Below are positions 50,733 to 58,943 of a DNA stretch of 64,000 nt, one piece after another. Made by a program: the position numbers and the translations under genes. Each line of letters opens with the position of its first letter. Position 1 is the first letter of the stretch. The notes under the pieces were generated by a model, which saw only the letters and a program-made list of their open reading frames with translations, was not told where the DNA came from and did no database searches. Location of the stretch: the NCBI RefSeq assembly GCF_016864015.1, contig NZ_CP045067.1, positions 1,585,001 to 1,649,000 on the forward strand, read 5' to 3'. Source of the stretch: Lacinutrix sp. WUR7. Its GTDB lineage: Bacteria > Bacteroidota > Bacteroidia > Flavobacteriales > Flavobacteriaceae.

Positions 50733-50758
50733 ATTCCGTATCAAGTACAGAATGACAA
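50733..50758. repeat. fragment of a palindromic repeat next to tsf
   Basis: Contains GATTCCGTATCAAGTACAGA then ATGACAAG, inverted around TATCAAGTA (ATTCCGTA... TACAGAAT with a mismatch). Together with the palindrome at 50602 it suggests remnants of the same class of mobile-like palindromic repeats. Confidence 0.4.
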
Positions 50759-50760
50759 GT

Positions 50761-51723
50761 CTATCCTAAAGATACACGTTTAAATGCAGTAACGGTAAGA
50801 TTTTTTGATGCTACATATTCTGCAACAGTCATTTTTTCATCTTTAATAAACTTTTGATCTAATAAACATTGTTCTTGATCTAAAGTTGTGTTATCGCTAA
50901 TAAAACGCTCCATTTTTCCAGGAAGAATTCTATCCCAAATTTGTTCTGGTTTTCCTTCTGCTTTTAATTCTGCTTTAGCATCTTCTTCTGCTTGCGCTAA
51001 AACTTCTGGAGTTAATTGTGCCATAGAAATATATTTAGGTACATTTTTAAGTGTTTTACCTAATCTACCTAACTCGATATTATCTTTTTCTATAACTGCA
51101 ATTCTAGCTTCCGTTTCTGATGCTACAAATGCTGGATCAAAATCTTTATAAGATAAAGAAGATGCTCCCATAGATGCTACTTGCATTGCTACGTCTTTTG
51201 CAACTGTTTCAGCGTCATCTGTTTTTTCAGATAAACCAACTAAAGCGCCAATTTTGTTAATGTGTACATAGGTACCAATATAAGGTGCTTCTAATTTTTC
51301 AAAAGCGTTGATTTCTAATTTCTCTCCAACAACACCTGTTTGTTCGATTAATTTTTCGGCAACTGTCATCCCTCCAAAATCTGCTGCTAAGAAATCTTCT
51401 TTGTTGTCAAAGTTGATTGCTATATCTGCAAATTGGTTAGCTAACGCTAAGAAAGATTCATTTTTACCAACAAAATCCGTTTCACATCCTAATACGATAG
51501 TAACACCAACAGTGTTATCTGCATTAATTTTAGAAACTGCTGCACCTTCGCTAGAATCACGATCTGCTCTTTTTGCTGCTACTTTTTGTCCTTTTTTACG
51601 TAATACTTCAATTGCTTTATCAAAATCACCTTCCGCTTCTACTAAAGCTTTTTTGCAATCCATCATACCAGCTCCTGTAGCTTGTCTTAATTTGTTTACT
51701 TCTGCTGCTGTTATTTTTACCAT
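50761..51723 (-). CDS. tsf: elongation factor Ts
   Basis: 320 residues from the ATG at 51723 (MVKITAAEVNKLRQ), the standard family beginning; an ATG three codons earlier is also possible. It is the guanine-nucleotide exchange factor for EF-Tu. TGAGMMDCKKALVEAEGDFDKAIEVLRKKG is the UBA-like N-terminal signature (given here by its key residues TGAGMMDCKKAL). Two dimerisation domains and a C-terminal module complete it. Last gene of the rplM-rpsI-rpsB-tsf group; the spacer after rpsB holds an attenuator-like hairpin. Confidence 0.96.
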   Translation of the reverse strand: MVKITAAEVNKLRQATGAGMMDCKKALVEAEGDFDKAIEVLRKKGQKVAAKRADRDSSEGAAVSKINADNTVGVTIVLGCETDFVGKNESFLALANQFADIAINFDNKEDFLAADFGGMTVAEKLIEQTGVVGEKLEINAFEKLEAPYIGTYVHINKIGALVGLSEKTDDAETVAKDVAMQVASMGASSLSYKDFDPAFVASETEARIAVIEKDNIELGRLGKTLKNVPKYISMAQLTPEVLAQAEEDAKAELKAEGKPEQIWDRILPGKMERFISDNTTLDQEQCLLDQKFIKDEKMTVAEYVASKNLTVTAFKRVSLG

Positions 51724-51746
51724 AGCTTCCATATAGTTTTTTAATT

Positions 51747-51800
51747 AAAAAAGTCGTCCATCAGATTTCTAAAGAGAAAAAAAACGAAACGACTTTTTTT
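51747..51800 (-). terminator. attenuator or terminator between rpsB and tsf
   Basis: AAAAAAGTCGT and ACGACTTTTTT arms (11 bases) enclose a 31-base loop and are followed by T-rich sequence on the minus strand. It may reduce the amount of tsf message relative to rpsB. Confidence 0.6.
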
Positions 51801-51818
51801 ATGTTGTGTTTACTTGTT

Positions 51819-52592
51819 TTATTCTTCCTCGTCTTTTGCTACTTCTGCTTTTTCAGCTTTTTTAGCTGGAGCTGCTTTCTTTTCTGTTTTTGGAGCATCT
51901 TTTTCCGCTTTGCGCTCAGATAAACCACCTGCAATTGCATTAGTAACATGCGTTAAAATCTTGTCAATTGATTTAGAAGCATCATCATTTGCTGGTATAA
52001 CGTAATCTACTTGACGTGGATCAGAGTTAGTATCTACCATTGCAAAGATAGGAATGTTTAATTTTTGTGCTTCTTTAATTGCAATATGCTCACGCTTAAT
52101 ATCTACAACAAATAAAGCTCCTGGTAAACGAGTCATGTCGTTAATAGAACCTAAGTTTTTTTCTAACTTCGCTCTTAAACGATCTACTTGTAATCTTTCT
52201 TTTTTAGAAAGTGTCATGAATGTACCATCTTTCTTCATTCTATCAATAGTAGCCATTTTTTTAACAGCTTTTCTAATAGTAACAAAGTTGGTTAACATTC
52301 CACCAGGCCAACGCTCAGTAATGTAAGGCATGTTTACTGCTCCTGCTTTTTCTGATACGATGTCTTTTGCTTGTTTTTTTGTAGCAACAAATAAGATTTT
52401 ACGTCCTGAAGCTGCAATTTTAGCAAGTGCATCTCCAGCTTCGTCCATCTTAGCTGCCGTTTTATAAAGGTTGATTATATGGATGCCATTACGCTCCATA
52501 TATACGTAAGGAGCCATGTTTGGATCCCACTTACGTGTTAGGTGACCAAAGTGTACACCTGCTTCAAGTAATTCTTTTACTTCTACTGCCAT
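51819..52592 (-). CDS. rpsB: 30S ribosomal protein S2
   Basis: 257 residues from the ATG at 52592 (MAVEVKELLEAGVHFGHLTR), the usual S2 beginning. The open frame continues 26 codons upstream to an ATG at 52670 but that extension is unlike S2. LLDAGVHFGH-type, MAPYIYxERNGIHIINLYKT-type and DTNSDPRQVDYVIPANDDA motifs are present in this copy. The C-terminal tail is long and charged (KKAAPAKKAEKAEVAKDEEE). Third gene of the ribosomal group; it has a 198-base leader. Confidence 0.96.
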   Translation of the reverse strand: MAVEVKELLEAGVHFGHLTRKWDPNMAPYVYMERNGIHIINLYKTAAKMDEAGDALAKIAASGRKILFVATKKQAKDIVSEKAGAVNMPYITERWPGGMLTNFVTIRKAVKKMATIDRMKKDGTFMTLSKKERLQVDRLRAKLEKNLGSINDMTRLPGALFVVDIKREHIAIKEAQKLNIPIFAMVDTNSDPRQVDYVIPANDDASKSIDKILTHVTNAIAGGLSERKAEKDAPKTEKKAAPAKKAEKAEVAKDEEE

Positions 52593-52790
52593 TTTGTAAT
52601 AGTTTACGTTCTGTTGATTAGCAATGTTCCAATAGGCTTTTAGTATATAACTAATAGCTTCTGGCTTCATTTAGATGCTTAACTAAATCCTGCTTTTACG
52701 CTAGGACAACAATAACTGTTTAAATTTTGTTTTATTTTCAACAAGATCGAGATAACTGAGAAACAGATCCTCAATCGAGTTGAGGATAAA
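52593..52790 (-). other. 198-base spacer/leader between rpsI and rpsB
   Basis: Contains a perfect 8-base hairpin ATCCTCAA-TCGAG-TTGAGGAT at 52767-52787, with no T run after it on the minus strand, so it is not an obvious terminator. The rest is mixed sequence without a clear TAnnTTTG. It could carry processing or autoregulation signals for S2. I see no gene in it. Confidence 0.4.
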
Positions 52791-53177
52791 TTAACGTTTA
52801 GAGAATTGGAATTTCTTACGCGCTTTCTTCTGACCGAATTTCTTACGCTCCACCATTCTTGGATCTCTTGTTAATAAACCTTCTGGTTTAAGAATTAATC
52901 TGTTTTCTGCATCTATTTCGCACATTGCACGAGATAAACCTAAACGGATTGCTTCTGCTTGACCTGTAATACCTCCTCCGAATACATTTACTGTAATATC
53001 AAAGTTGCCATCGTTGTTAGTCATAACTAAAGGTTGATTTACTTTGTACTGCAATGTTGCAGTAGGAAAGTAATCTGTCATGTCTTTTTTATTTACTGTT
53101 ATCTTACCAGTTCCTGCGGCAAGATATACACGTGCAACAGCCGTTTTTCTACGACCAATTTTGTGAATTACATCCAT
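52791..53177 (-). CDS. rpsI: 30S ribosomal protein S9
   Basis: 128 residues, normal length. [13 protein letters not shown] at the N-terminus, [19 protein letters not shown], and the basic tail [20 protein letters not shown] followed by RKKFQFSKR that reaches the P site. It begins one base after the rplM stop, a classical rplM-rpsI pair. Confidence 0.97.
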   Translation of the reverse strand: MDVIHKIGRRKTAVARVYLAAGTGKITVNKKDMTDYFPTATLQYKVNQPLVMTNNDGNFDITVNVFGGGITGQAEAIRLGLSRAMCEIDAENRLILKPEGLLTRDPRMVERKKFGQKKARKKFQFSKR

Positions 53178-53178
53178 G

Positions 53179-53634
53179 TTATTTGAATTCTTCTAAGTTA
53201 ATTGTTTTTGGTTTTTGAGCTTCATGTGTATGAGCTGTACCAACAACAACGGTTAAATTACGGAATAATGCTGCACCTAATTTGTTTTTAGGAAGCATTC
53301 CTTTTACTGATTTTTCCACTAATCTTGTTGGATCTTTTCCAAACAATTCTGTAGCAGTTAAACTTCTTTGACCACCTGGATAACCTGTGTGACGGATATA
53401 AGTTTTGTCCGTCCATTTTTTTCCAGTTAAGTTGATTTTTTCTGCATTGATAACAATTACGTTATCTCCACAATCAACATGTGGTGTGAAGCTAGGTTTA
53501 TGTTTTCCTCTTAAAAGTTTTGCAACTTTAGAAGATAAACGACCCAAAGTTTGACCTTCAGCATCAACTAATACCCACTGCTTATCCACAGTAGCTTTGT
53601 TGGCTGAAATCGTTTTGTAGCTTAATGTATCCAC
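53179..53634 (-). CDS. rplM: 50S ribosomal protein L13
   Basis: 151 residues. It has [39 protein letters not shown], and [19 protein letters not shown], standard L13 blocks. First gene of the ribosomal group. The promoter TTTG-N19-TAAATTTG lies at 53704-53734, leaving a leader of about 64 bases with two hairpins. Confidence 0.97.
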   Translation of the reverse strand: MDTLSYKTISANKATVDKQWVLVDAEGQTLGRLSSKVAKLLRGKHKPSFTPHVDCGDNVIVINAEKINLTGKKWTDKTYIRHTGYPGGQRSLTATELFGKDPTRLVEKSVKGMLPKNKLGAALFRNLTVVVGTAHTHEAQKPKTINLEEFK

Positions 53635-53698
53635 GTTATTAATAATTTTTTTACCTGTCTTTGACTAGGTAGATTAAACATTCCTCTCTTAAAAAAGA
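53635..53698 (-). ncRNA. rplM leader, candidate ribosomal-protein autoregulatory RNA
   Basis: The leader contains two hairpins on the minus strand: CTCTT-TTTT-AAGAG (53686-53699) and TACCT...AGGTA (53652-53671) just ahead of the start codon. L13-type leaders with autoregulation are known in Bacteroidia, but I cannot test the match. Confidence 0.45.
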
Positions 53699-53703
53699 GT
53701 TTG

Positions 53704-53734
53704 CAAATTTACGATTATATATTTGAATACCAAA
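53704..53734 (-). promoter_or_regulatory. promoter of the rplM-rpsI-rpsB-tsf operon
   Basis: Minus-strand TTTG (53731-53734), 19-base spacer, TAAATTTG (53704-53711): a full match to the Bacteroidota -33/-7 promoter. Confidence 0.75.
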
Positions 53735-53849
53735 TACTGCGGTAACTTATTTTTTCGGTGATTTTCAATAGGTTAAAGATCTGGAAGTAACTGAGATGTT
53801 TTCTATTAGATTTTTGAAGGCATTTATACTATCTAATGGTCTCTTTTAT

Positions 53850-53857
53850 TAGCTTTG
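53850..53857 (+). promoter_or_regulatory. -7 element (TAGCTTTG) of the ABC-F gene
   Basis: TAGCTTTG matches TAnnTTTG 22 bases before the ATG at 53880; -33 box not evident. Confidence 0.4.
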
Positions 53858-53879
53858 CATTTTTAAAAAATATATACAT

Positions 53880-55511
53880 ATGATTTCAGTAGATGCTTTG
53901 GCAGTTGAATTTAGTGGTCACACCTTATTTAGTGATGTGTCTTTTACTATTAATGAAAATGATAAGATTGCCTTAATGGGTAAAAATGGCGCAGGAAAAT
54001 CTACAATGATGAAGATTATTGCTGGTGTGCAAAATGGAACTCGCGGACATGTACGTTATCCAAAAGAAGCAGTGATTGCTTATTTGCCACAGCATTTATT
54101 GACAGAAGATAATACTACTGTTTTTGACGAAGCTTCTAAAGCTTTTAGTCATGTGTATACCATGCGTGATGAGATGGATGCTTTAAATAAGCAGTTGGAA
54201 ACACGTACCGATTATGAATCGGATGAATACATGAAAATCATTGAACGTGTATCCGACTTAGGGGAGAAATACTATGCATTAGAAGATGTGAATTATGATT
54301 CCGAAGTTGAAAAAGCTTTAAAAGGTCTAGGGTTTAAACAACAAGATTTTACAAGACTAACCAATGAATTTAGTGGTGGATGGCGCATGCGAATAGAGCT
54401 GGCTAAAATTTTATTAAAAAAACCAGATCTTATATTATTAGATGAGCCAACCAATCATATTGATATCGAATCGGTAATTTGGTTAGAAGACTTTTTAGTC
54501 AATAAAGCGAATGCCGTAGTGGTGATTTCGCATGATAAAGCATTTATCGATAATATTACCAATCGTACCATTGAAGTTACTATGGGTCGTATTTACGATT
54601 ATAAAGCAAACTACAGTCATTATTTACAATTGCGTGAAGATAGACGTTTGCACCAAATTAAAGCATTCCAAGAGCAACAACGATTTATTGCAGATAATCA
54701 AGCTTTTATTGATAGGTTTAAAGGAACTTTTTCTAAAACCAATCAAGTTACTTCTCGAGAGCGTATGTTAGAAAAACTAGAAATTATAGAAGTGGATGAT
54801 GTGGATACTTCTGCATTAAAACTTCGTTTTCCTAAAACACAGCGTTCTGGTGATTATCCGGTAACTGTAAAAGATGTTTCTAAATCCTATGATCAACACG
54901 TGGTATTTAATAATGCTAATATGTCTATTTCTCGTGGTGAAAAGGTGTGTTTTGTAGGAAGAAATGGAGAAGGGAAATCTACCATGATTAAAGCTATTCT
55001 AGGTGAAATAGATGTCGAAGGGCAATGCGCTTTAGGGCATAACGTGAAAGTTGGATATTTTGCACAAAATCAAGCCGCTTTGTTAGATGAAGGGTTAACT
55101 GTTTTTCAAACCGTAGACGAAGTTGCAAAAGGAGATGTGCGTACCCAAATAAAAAATATTTTGGGTCGCTTTATGTTTAAAGGCGAAGACATTGATAAAA
55201 AGGTAAGTGTGCTTTCTGGTGGTGAAAAAACAAGATTGGCAATGGTGAAACTTTTATTAGAACCTGTAAACTTGTTGATTTTAGATGAGCCTACAAACCA
55301 TTTAGATTTAAAATCTAAAGATGTATTAAAGGAAGCGCTACTAGATTTTGATGGTACTTTAATATTAGTATCGCATGATAGAGATTTTCTACAAGGATTA
55401 TCTAACAAAGTATTCGAGTTTAAAGATAAACGTGTGATTGAGCACTTTGAAACCGTAGATGATTTCTTAGTTAGAAATAGAATGGAAAGCCTAAAAGCTA
55501 TTGATTTATAG
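53880..55511 (+). CDS. ABC-F family ATP-binding protein
   Basis: 543 residues, two ABC domains in one chain and no membrane spans, so it works on the ribosome, not in transport. Walker A motifs are GKNGAGKST (about 36-44) and GRNGEGKST (about 361-369); signatures are FSGGWRMRIELAK and LSGGEKTRLAM; Walker B regions are LILLDEPTNHID and LLILDEPTNHLD. The inter-domain linker with charged helices (about 240-310) is the P-site tRNA interaction motif region. It probably tunes elongation or rescues stalled ribosomes. Whether it gives antibiotic protection cannot be read from the sequence. Confidence 0.92.
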   Translation: MISVDALAVEFSGHTLFSDVSFTINENDKIALMGKNGAGKSTMMKIIAGVQNGTRGHVRYPKEAVIAYLPQHLLTEDNTTVFDEASKAFSHVYTMRDEMDALNKQLETRTDYESDEYMKIIERVSDLGEKYYALEDVNYDSEVEKALKGLGFKQQDFTRLTNEFSGGWRMRIELAKILLKKPDLILLDEPTNHIDIESVIWLEDFLVNKANAVVVISHDKAFIDNITNRTIEVTMGRIYDYKANYSHYLQLREDRRLHQIKAFQEQQRFIADNQAFIDRFKGTFSKTNQVTSRERMLEKLEIIEVDDVDTSALKLRFPKTQRSGDYPVTVKDVSKSYDQHVVFNNANMSISRGEKVCFVGRNGEGKSTMIKAILGEIDVEGQCALGHNVKVGYFAQNQAALLDEGLTVFQTVDEVAKGDVRTQIKNILGRFMFKGEDIDKKVSVLSGGEKTRLAMVKLLLEPVNLLILDEPTNHLDLKSKDVLKEALLDFDGTLILVSHDRDFLQGLSNKVFEFKDKRVIEHFETVDDFLVRNRMESLKAIDL

Positions 55512-55612
55512 GAATTTATTTTTATAGTACTTTTAAAACGTTTTCATTTTTGGAATCGTTTTTGGAATCGTCATAATGCACAATATTTAATGTAGCCATT
55601 AGTTATGTCCTT

Positions 55613-56782
55613 ATGAGAGTAGTATTAGCCATCGTATTTTTGTTTAGTTCTCTAAGTCCTTTTGCACAATTAAAGCCAGGTTTTAATGTGCACGAAGTGA
55701 CTTCTACTATTGCCATGTGTAATAGTTTTAATTTTATAGAACAATTTGGGACTAGTGAAACTATAATTCCAGAGCATTTTAATTTGCATTATTCTTCAGA
55801 TATCCTGAGTATGGATAATAAGTTTGAAGTCTATGAAAACGAAAACATTGGCGTAATTAACTATAGAGGTTCTACAGATAAAATGATTAGTTGGGTAGAA
55901 AATTGCTACTCTGCCATGATTCCTGCAAAAGGGACTATTGTTATAGATGGAGAAGCGCATGATTATGCTTTTGCTTCCGAAGAAAAAGCAGCGGTTCATG
56001 CGGGTTACGGATTAACAGTAGTGATGCTTTCCGAAGAAATAAAAGAACAAATAAAAGCCTTAAATAAAAAAGGAATCTACCAAATTATCATAACTGGTCA
56101 TAGTCAAGGTGGTGCTTTAGCAACAATGACTAGAGCATATTTAGAGCATTTACCAAAAGGTGAATTATCTAAAAAGAACACCTATAAAACCTATGCTTAT
56201 GCGCAACCCATGTCTGGGAATAAAGAATTTGCGGAAGAATACAATACGCGATTTAGTGATAAGGGAACCAGTTATTCCATCATAAATAAAGAAGATCCTG
56301 TGCCATATATGCCTTTTAATTATGAAGAAGAAAAACTGGTTACTAAAGAAAAAATAGGAGGATGGCTTTTCGGAAAAAAAGAATTTAATGCAAAAAAGAT
56401 CGGTCAAGATGCTTTTATTCGTTTGTTTGAAAGAGGGCTTACAGGGTATGTAAAAGGAAGCAACTCTTTAATTAATAAGATTCTAGGGTTGAAATTCGGA
56501 AAAATTGAAATGCCTGCATTTGTCGCGGATATTAATTATTATCCAACAGGAACACTAAAAGAACTTCCAATATTTACGTATCCAAAAGTAGCAGTCGTTA
56601 TTTCCAATTTAGAAGAGGATGCACTAAAAGACTTAGAACAAGATGCCAACGGAAAATGGTATAAAAAAGAGTCTAAATTCTTTCAGCATAAGCCATATAA
56701 CTACTATGTTGCTGTGCTTAAAAAGTGGAATACTTCAATATATAACCGTTTAGAGAGCACGTATTTGGTAAGTGATTTGTAA
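55613..56782 (+). CDS. lipase class 3-like alpha/beta hydrolase, exported
   Basis: 389 residues. Signal peptide of about 18 residues (LSPFAQ). The nucleophile elbow is GHSQGG with Ser164 in ITGHSQGGALATMTRA. The following region YAYAQPMSGNKEF and DPVPYMPF (the Asp) fits the class 3 lipase layout. The C-terminal 100 residues end with a His in HKPYNYYVAVLKKW, a possible member of the catalytic triad. It is probably a periplasmic or outer-membrane-facing lipase or esterase. Confidence 0.82.
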   Translation: MRVVLAIVFLFSSLSPFAQLKPGFNVHEVTSTIAMCNSFNFIEQFGTSETIIPEHFNLHYSSDILSMDNKFEVYENENIGVINYRGSTDKMISWVENCYSAMIPAKGTIVIDGEAHDYAFASEEKAAVHAGYGLTVVMLSEEIKEQIKALNKKGIYQIIITGHSQGGALATMTRAYLEHLPKGELSKKNTYKTYAYAQPMSGNKEFAEEYNTRFSDKGTSYSIINKEDPVPYMPFNYEEEKLVTKEKIGGWLFGKKEFNAKKIGQDAFIRLFERGLTGYVKGSNSLINKILGLKFGKIEMPAFVADINYYPTGTLKELPIFTYPKVAVVISNLEEDALKDLEQDANGKWYKKESKFFQHKPYNYYVAVLKKWNTSIYNRLESTYLVSDL

Positions 56783-56879
56783 ATTATACAATACCTTATT
56801 AATCCATAGCTAGCGTGTTTCGTCTTCATAAATATATGCTAAACCCTTTTATAATAATGGTTAAGAGTCTTTTTTTGAC

Positions 56880-56887
56880 TATTTTTG
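56880..56887 (+). promoter_or_regulatory. -7 element (TATTTTTG) of the ygiQ-like gene
   Basis: Matches TAnnTTTG and ends seven bases before the ATG at 56895; no -33 box evident. Confidence 0.35.
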
Positions 56888-56894
56888 CAGCAAT

Positions 56895-58859
56895 ATGCAA
56901 GAATTAAAACTTTCAGATTGGTTACCTACCACAAACAAAGAGGTGAAAATACGCGGTTGGCAAGAACTGGACGTCATACTTTTTAGTGGTGATGCCTATG
57001 TAGATCATCCAACGTTTGGTCCAGCGGTTATTGGACGTATGTTAGAAAGTTTTGGCTTGCGTGTAGCTATTGTTCCGCAACCTAATGTGAACGATAATCT
57101 TCAGGATTTTGTAAAACTTGGTGCTCCAAAATTATTTTTTGGTGTTACCGGTGGTTGTATGGATCCTATGATTAGCAATTATAATGCAAATAAAAAACGA
57201 AGAGATAAAGATGCCTATACGCCAAATGGTGATATTGGTTTTCGTCCAGATTATGCTACTTCTGTCTACTCCAAAATATTAAAAGAAAAATGGCCAGATA
57301 CCCCAGTTTTAATTGGTGGTATTGAAGCGTCTTTACGTCGTGTTACCCATTACGATTATTGGAGTGATCAACTAATGCCTTCTATTTTAGAAACTTCTAA
57401 AGCCGATATGTTAGTGTACGGAATGGGGGAACAACCCTTGCGTGAAGTAGTGCGTTTATTAGAAAAAGGAGTTCCTTTTAATAGTATTAATACGGTGAAT
57501 CAAACTGCTGTATTAATGAATAAAGATGAAAAAATTCCGAAAAACAGTAACTGGGAAGATATTGAAATACAGTCTCATGAAGTTTGTTTAAAGGATAAGA
57601 AAAAATACGCATCCAATTTTAAAGTCATCGAGCAGGAATCGAATAAATTAGCTGCAAGACGAATTTTTCAAAAAATAGGGGATAAGACGTTGATGATCAA
57701 TCCGCCATATCCTACCATGACAGAAGCTGAAATTGATGCTTCTTTCGATTTACCATATACAAGATTACCACATCCAAAATATAATAAACGTGGACCAATT
57801 CCTGCGTTCGAAATGATTAAGTTTTCCATCAACATTCACAGAGGATGTTTTGGTGGTTGTAGCTTTTGTACCATTTCGGCACATCAAGGAAAATTTATTG
57901 CGTCACGTAGTAAAGAATCTATTTTAAAAGAAGTAGATACGGTTGCAAATATGCCTGACTTTAAAGGTTATTTGAGTGATATTGGAGGCCCAAGTGCTAA
58001 CATGTATCAAATGAAAGGGAAAGTACAATCTATTTGCGATAAATGTGTTGCGCCTAGTTGTATTTCGCCAGTAATATGTAGTAATTTAGATACGTCACAT
58101 AAGCCTTTAACCGAATTATATCAAGCAGTAGATAGTCATCCAAAAGTAAAAAAATCCTTTATTGGTTCTGGAATTAGACACGATATGTTAGTGCCAGAAT
58201 TCAACAAAAATGCAGATCCAAAAGAGCTAGATGCATATACCGAAGAAGTGATGACGAAGCATGTTTCTGGCCGACTAAAAGTAGCGCCAGAGCATACTAG
58301 TGATCCAGTTTTAAAACTGATGCGTAAGCCTTCGTTTAAATACTTTCATAAGTTTAAAGAGCGTTTTGATAAGATTAATGTAGCGAAGAATTTAAAGCTT
58401 CAGCTGATACCCTATTTTATATCGAATCATCCTGCTTGTGAAGTAGAAGATATGGCAAATCTAGCTGCCGAAACCAAAGATATGGGTTTTCAGCTAGAAC
58501 AAGTACAAGGTTTTACACCAACCCCAATGACAGTAGCAACGGTAATTTATTATTCTGGTTACCATCCATATACCCTTAAAAAAGTAAATACGCCAATTAC
58601 ACGAAAAGAGAAAGATGAACAACATCGTTTTTTCTTTTGGTATAAAGACGAAAATAAAGCGTGGATAAAAAAGACTTTAAATAGGTTAGGACGTGAAGAT
58701 TTACTGAAAGTATTACTTCCTGAAAAAGATGAAAAGTGGCGTAAAAACAAACCTTCAGGTGAGGCTAAAAATACGTTTAATGATGCCGTGGCTCCTATTC
58801 CTTTTAACCAACGTAAGAATAAGGTGAAGTATAAAGGGAAGAAGAAGAAGAGAAGATAA
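56895..58859 (+). CDS. YgiQ-family radical SAM protein
   Basis: 654 residues, typical of the family. N-terminal B12-binding-like domain (about 20-300), then the radical SAM core with the cluster motif CFGGCSFC at residues 318-325 (Cys318, Cys322, Cys325), and a second cysteine group CDKCVAPSC further on. The C-terminus is very basic (KNKVKYKGKKKKRR), suggesting RNA or nucleic-acid contact. Function is not known for the family; a modification enzyme is likely. Confidence 0.88.
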   Translation: MQELKLSDWLPTTNKEVKIRGWQELDVILFSGDAYVDHPTFGPAVIGRMLESFGLRVAIVPQPNVNDNLQDFVKLGAPKLFFGVTGGCMDPMISNYNANKKRRDKDAYTPNGDIGFRPDYATSVYSKILKEKWPDTPVLIGGIEASLRRVTHYDYWSDQLMPSILETSKADMLVYGMGEQPLREVVRLLEKGVPFNSINTVNQTAVLMNKDEKIPKNSNWEDIEIQSHEVCLKDKKKYASNFKVIEQESNKLAARRIFQKIGDKTLMINPPYPTMTEAEIDASFDLPYTRLPHPKYNKRGPIPAFEMIKFSINIHRGCFGGCSFCTISAHQGKFIASRSKESILKEVDTVANMPDFKGYLSDIGGPSANMYQMKGKVQSICDKCVAPSCISPVICSNLDTSHKPLTELYQAVDSHPKVKKSFIGSGIRHDMLVPEFNKNADPKELDAYTEEVMTKHVSGRLKVAPEHTSDPVLKLMRKPSFKYFHKFKERFDKINVAKNLKLQLIPYFISNHPACEVEDMANLAAETKDMGFQLEQVQGFTPTPMTVATVIYYSGYHPYTLKKVNTPITRKEKDEQHRFFFWYKDENKAWIKKTLNRLGREDLLKVLLPEKDEKWRKNKPSGEAKNTFNDAVAPIPFNQRKNKVKYKGKKKKRR

Positions 58860-58943
58860 TTTTTTAAAAATGCTATTACGCTACGTATTTCTTTGAATTT
58901 TTAGGAGTTAATTTTAAGAAAAACTATTAATCAACAATAATGG

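Noticed and set aside
58876-58890. CTACGTATT half-site upstream of the carbamoyltransferase gene
   Set aside because: The other arm reads TATTACG instead of AATACGTAG and no TAnnTTTA box follows at 21 bp, so it is not counted as a regulon member.
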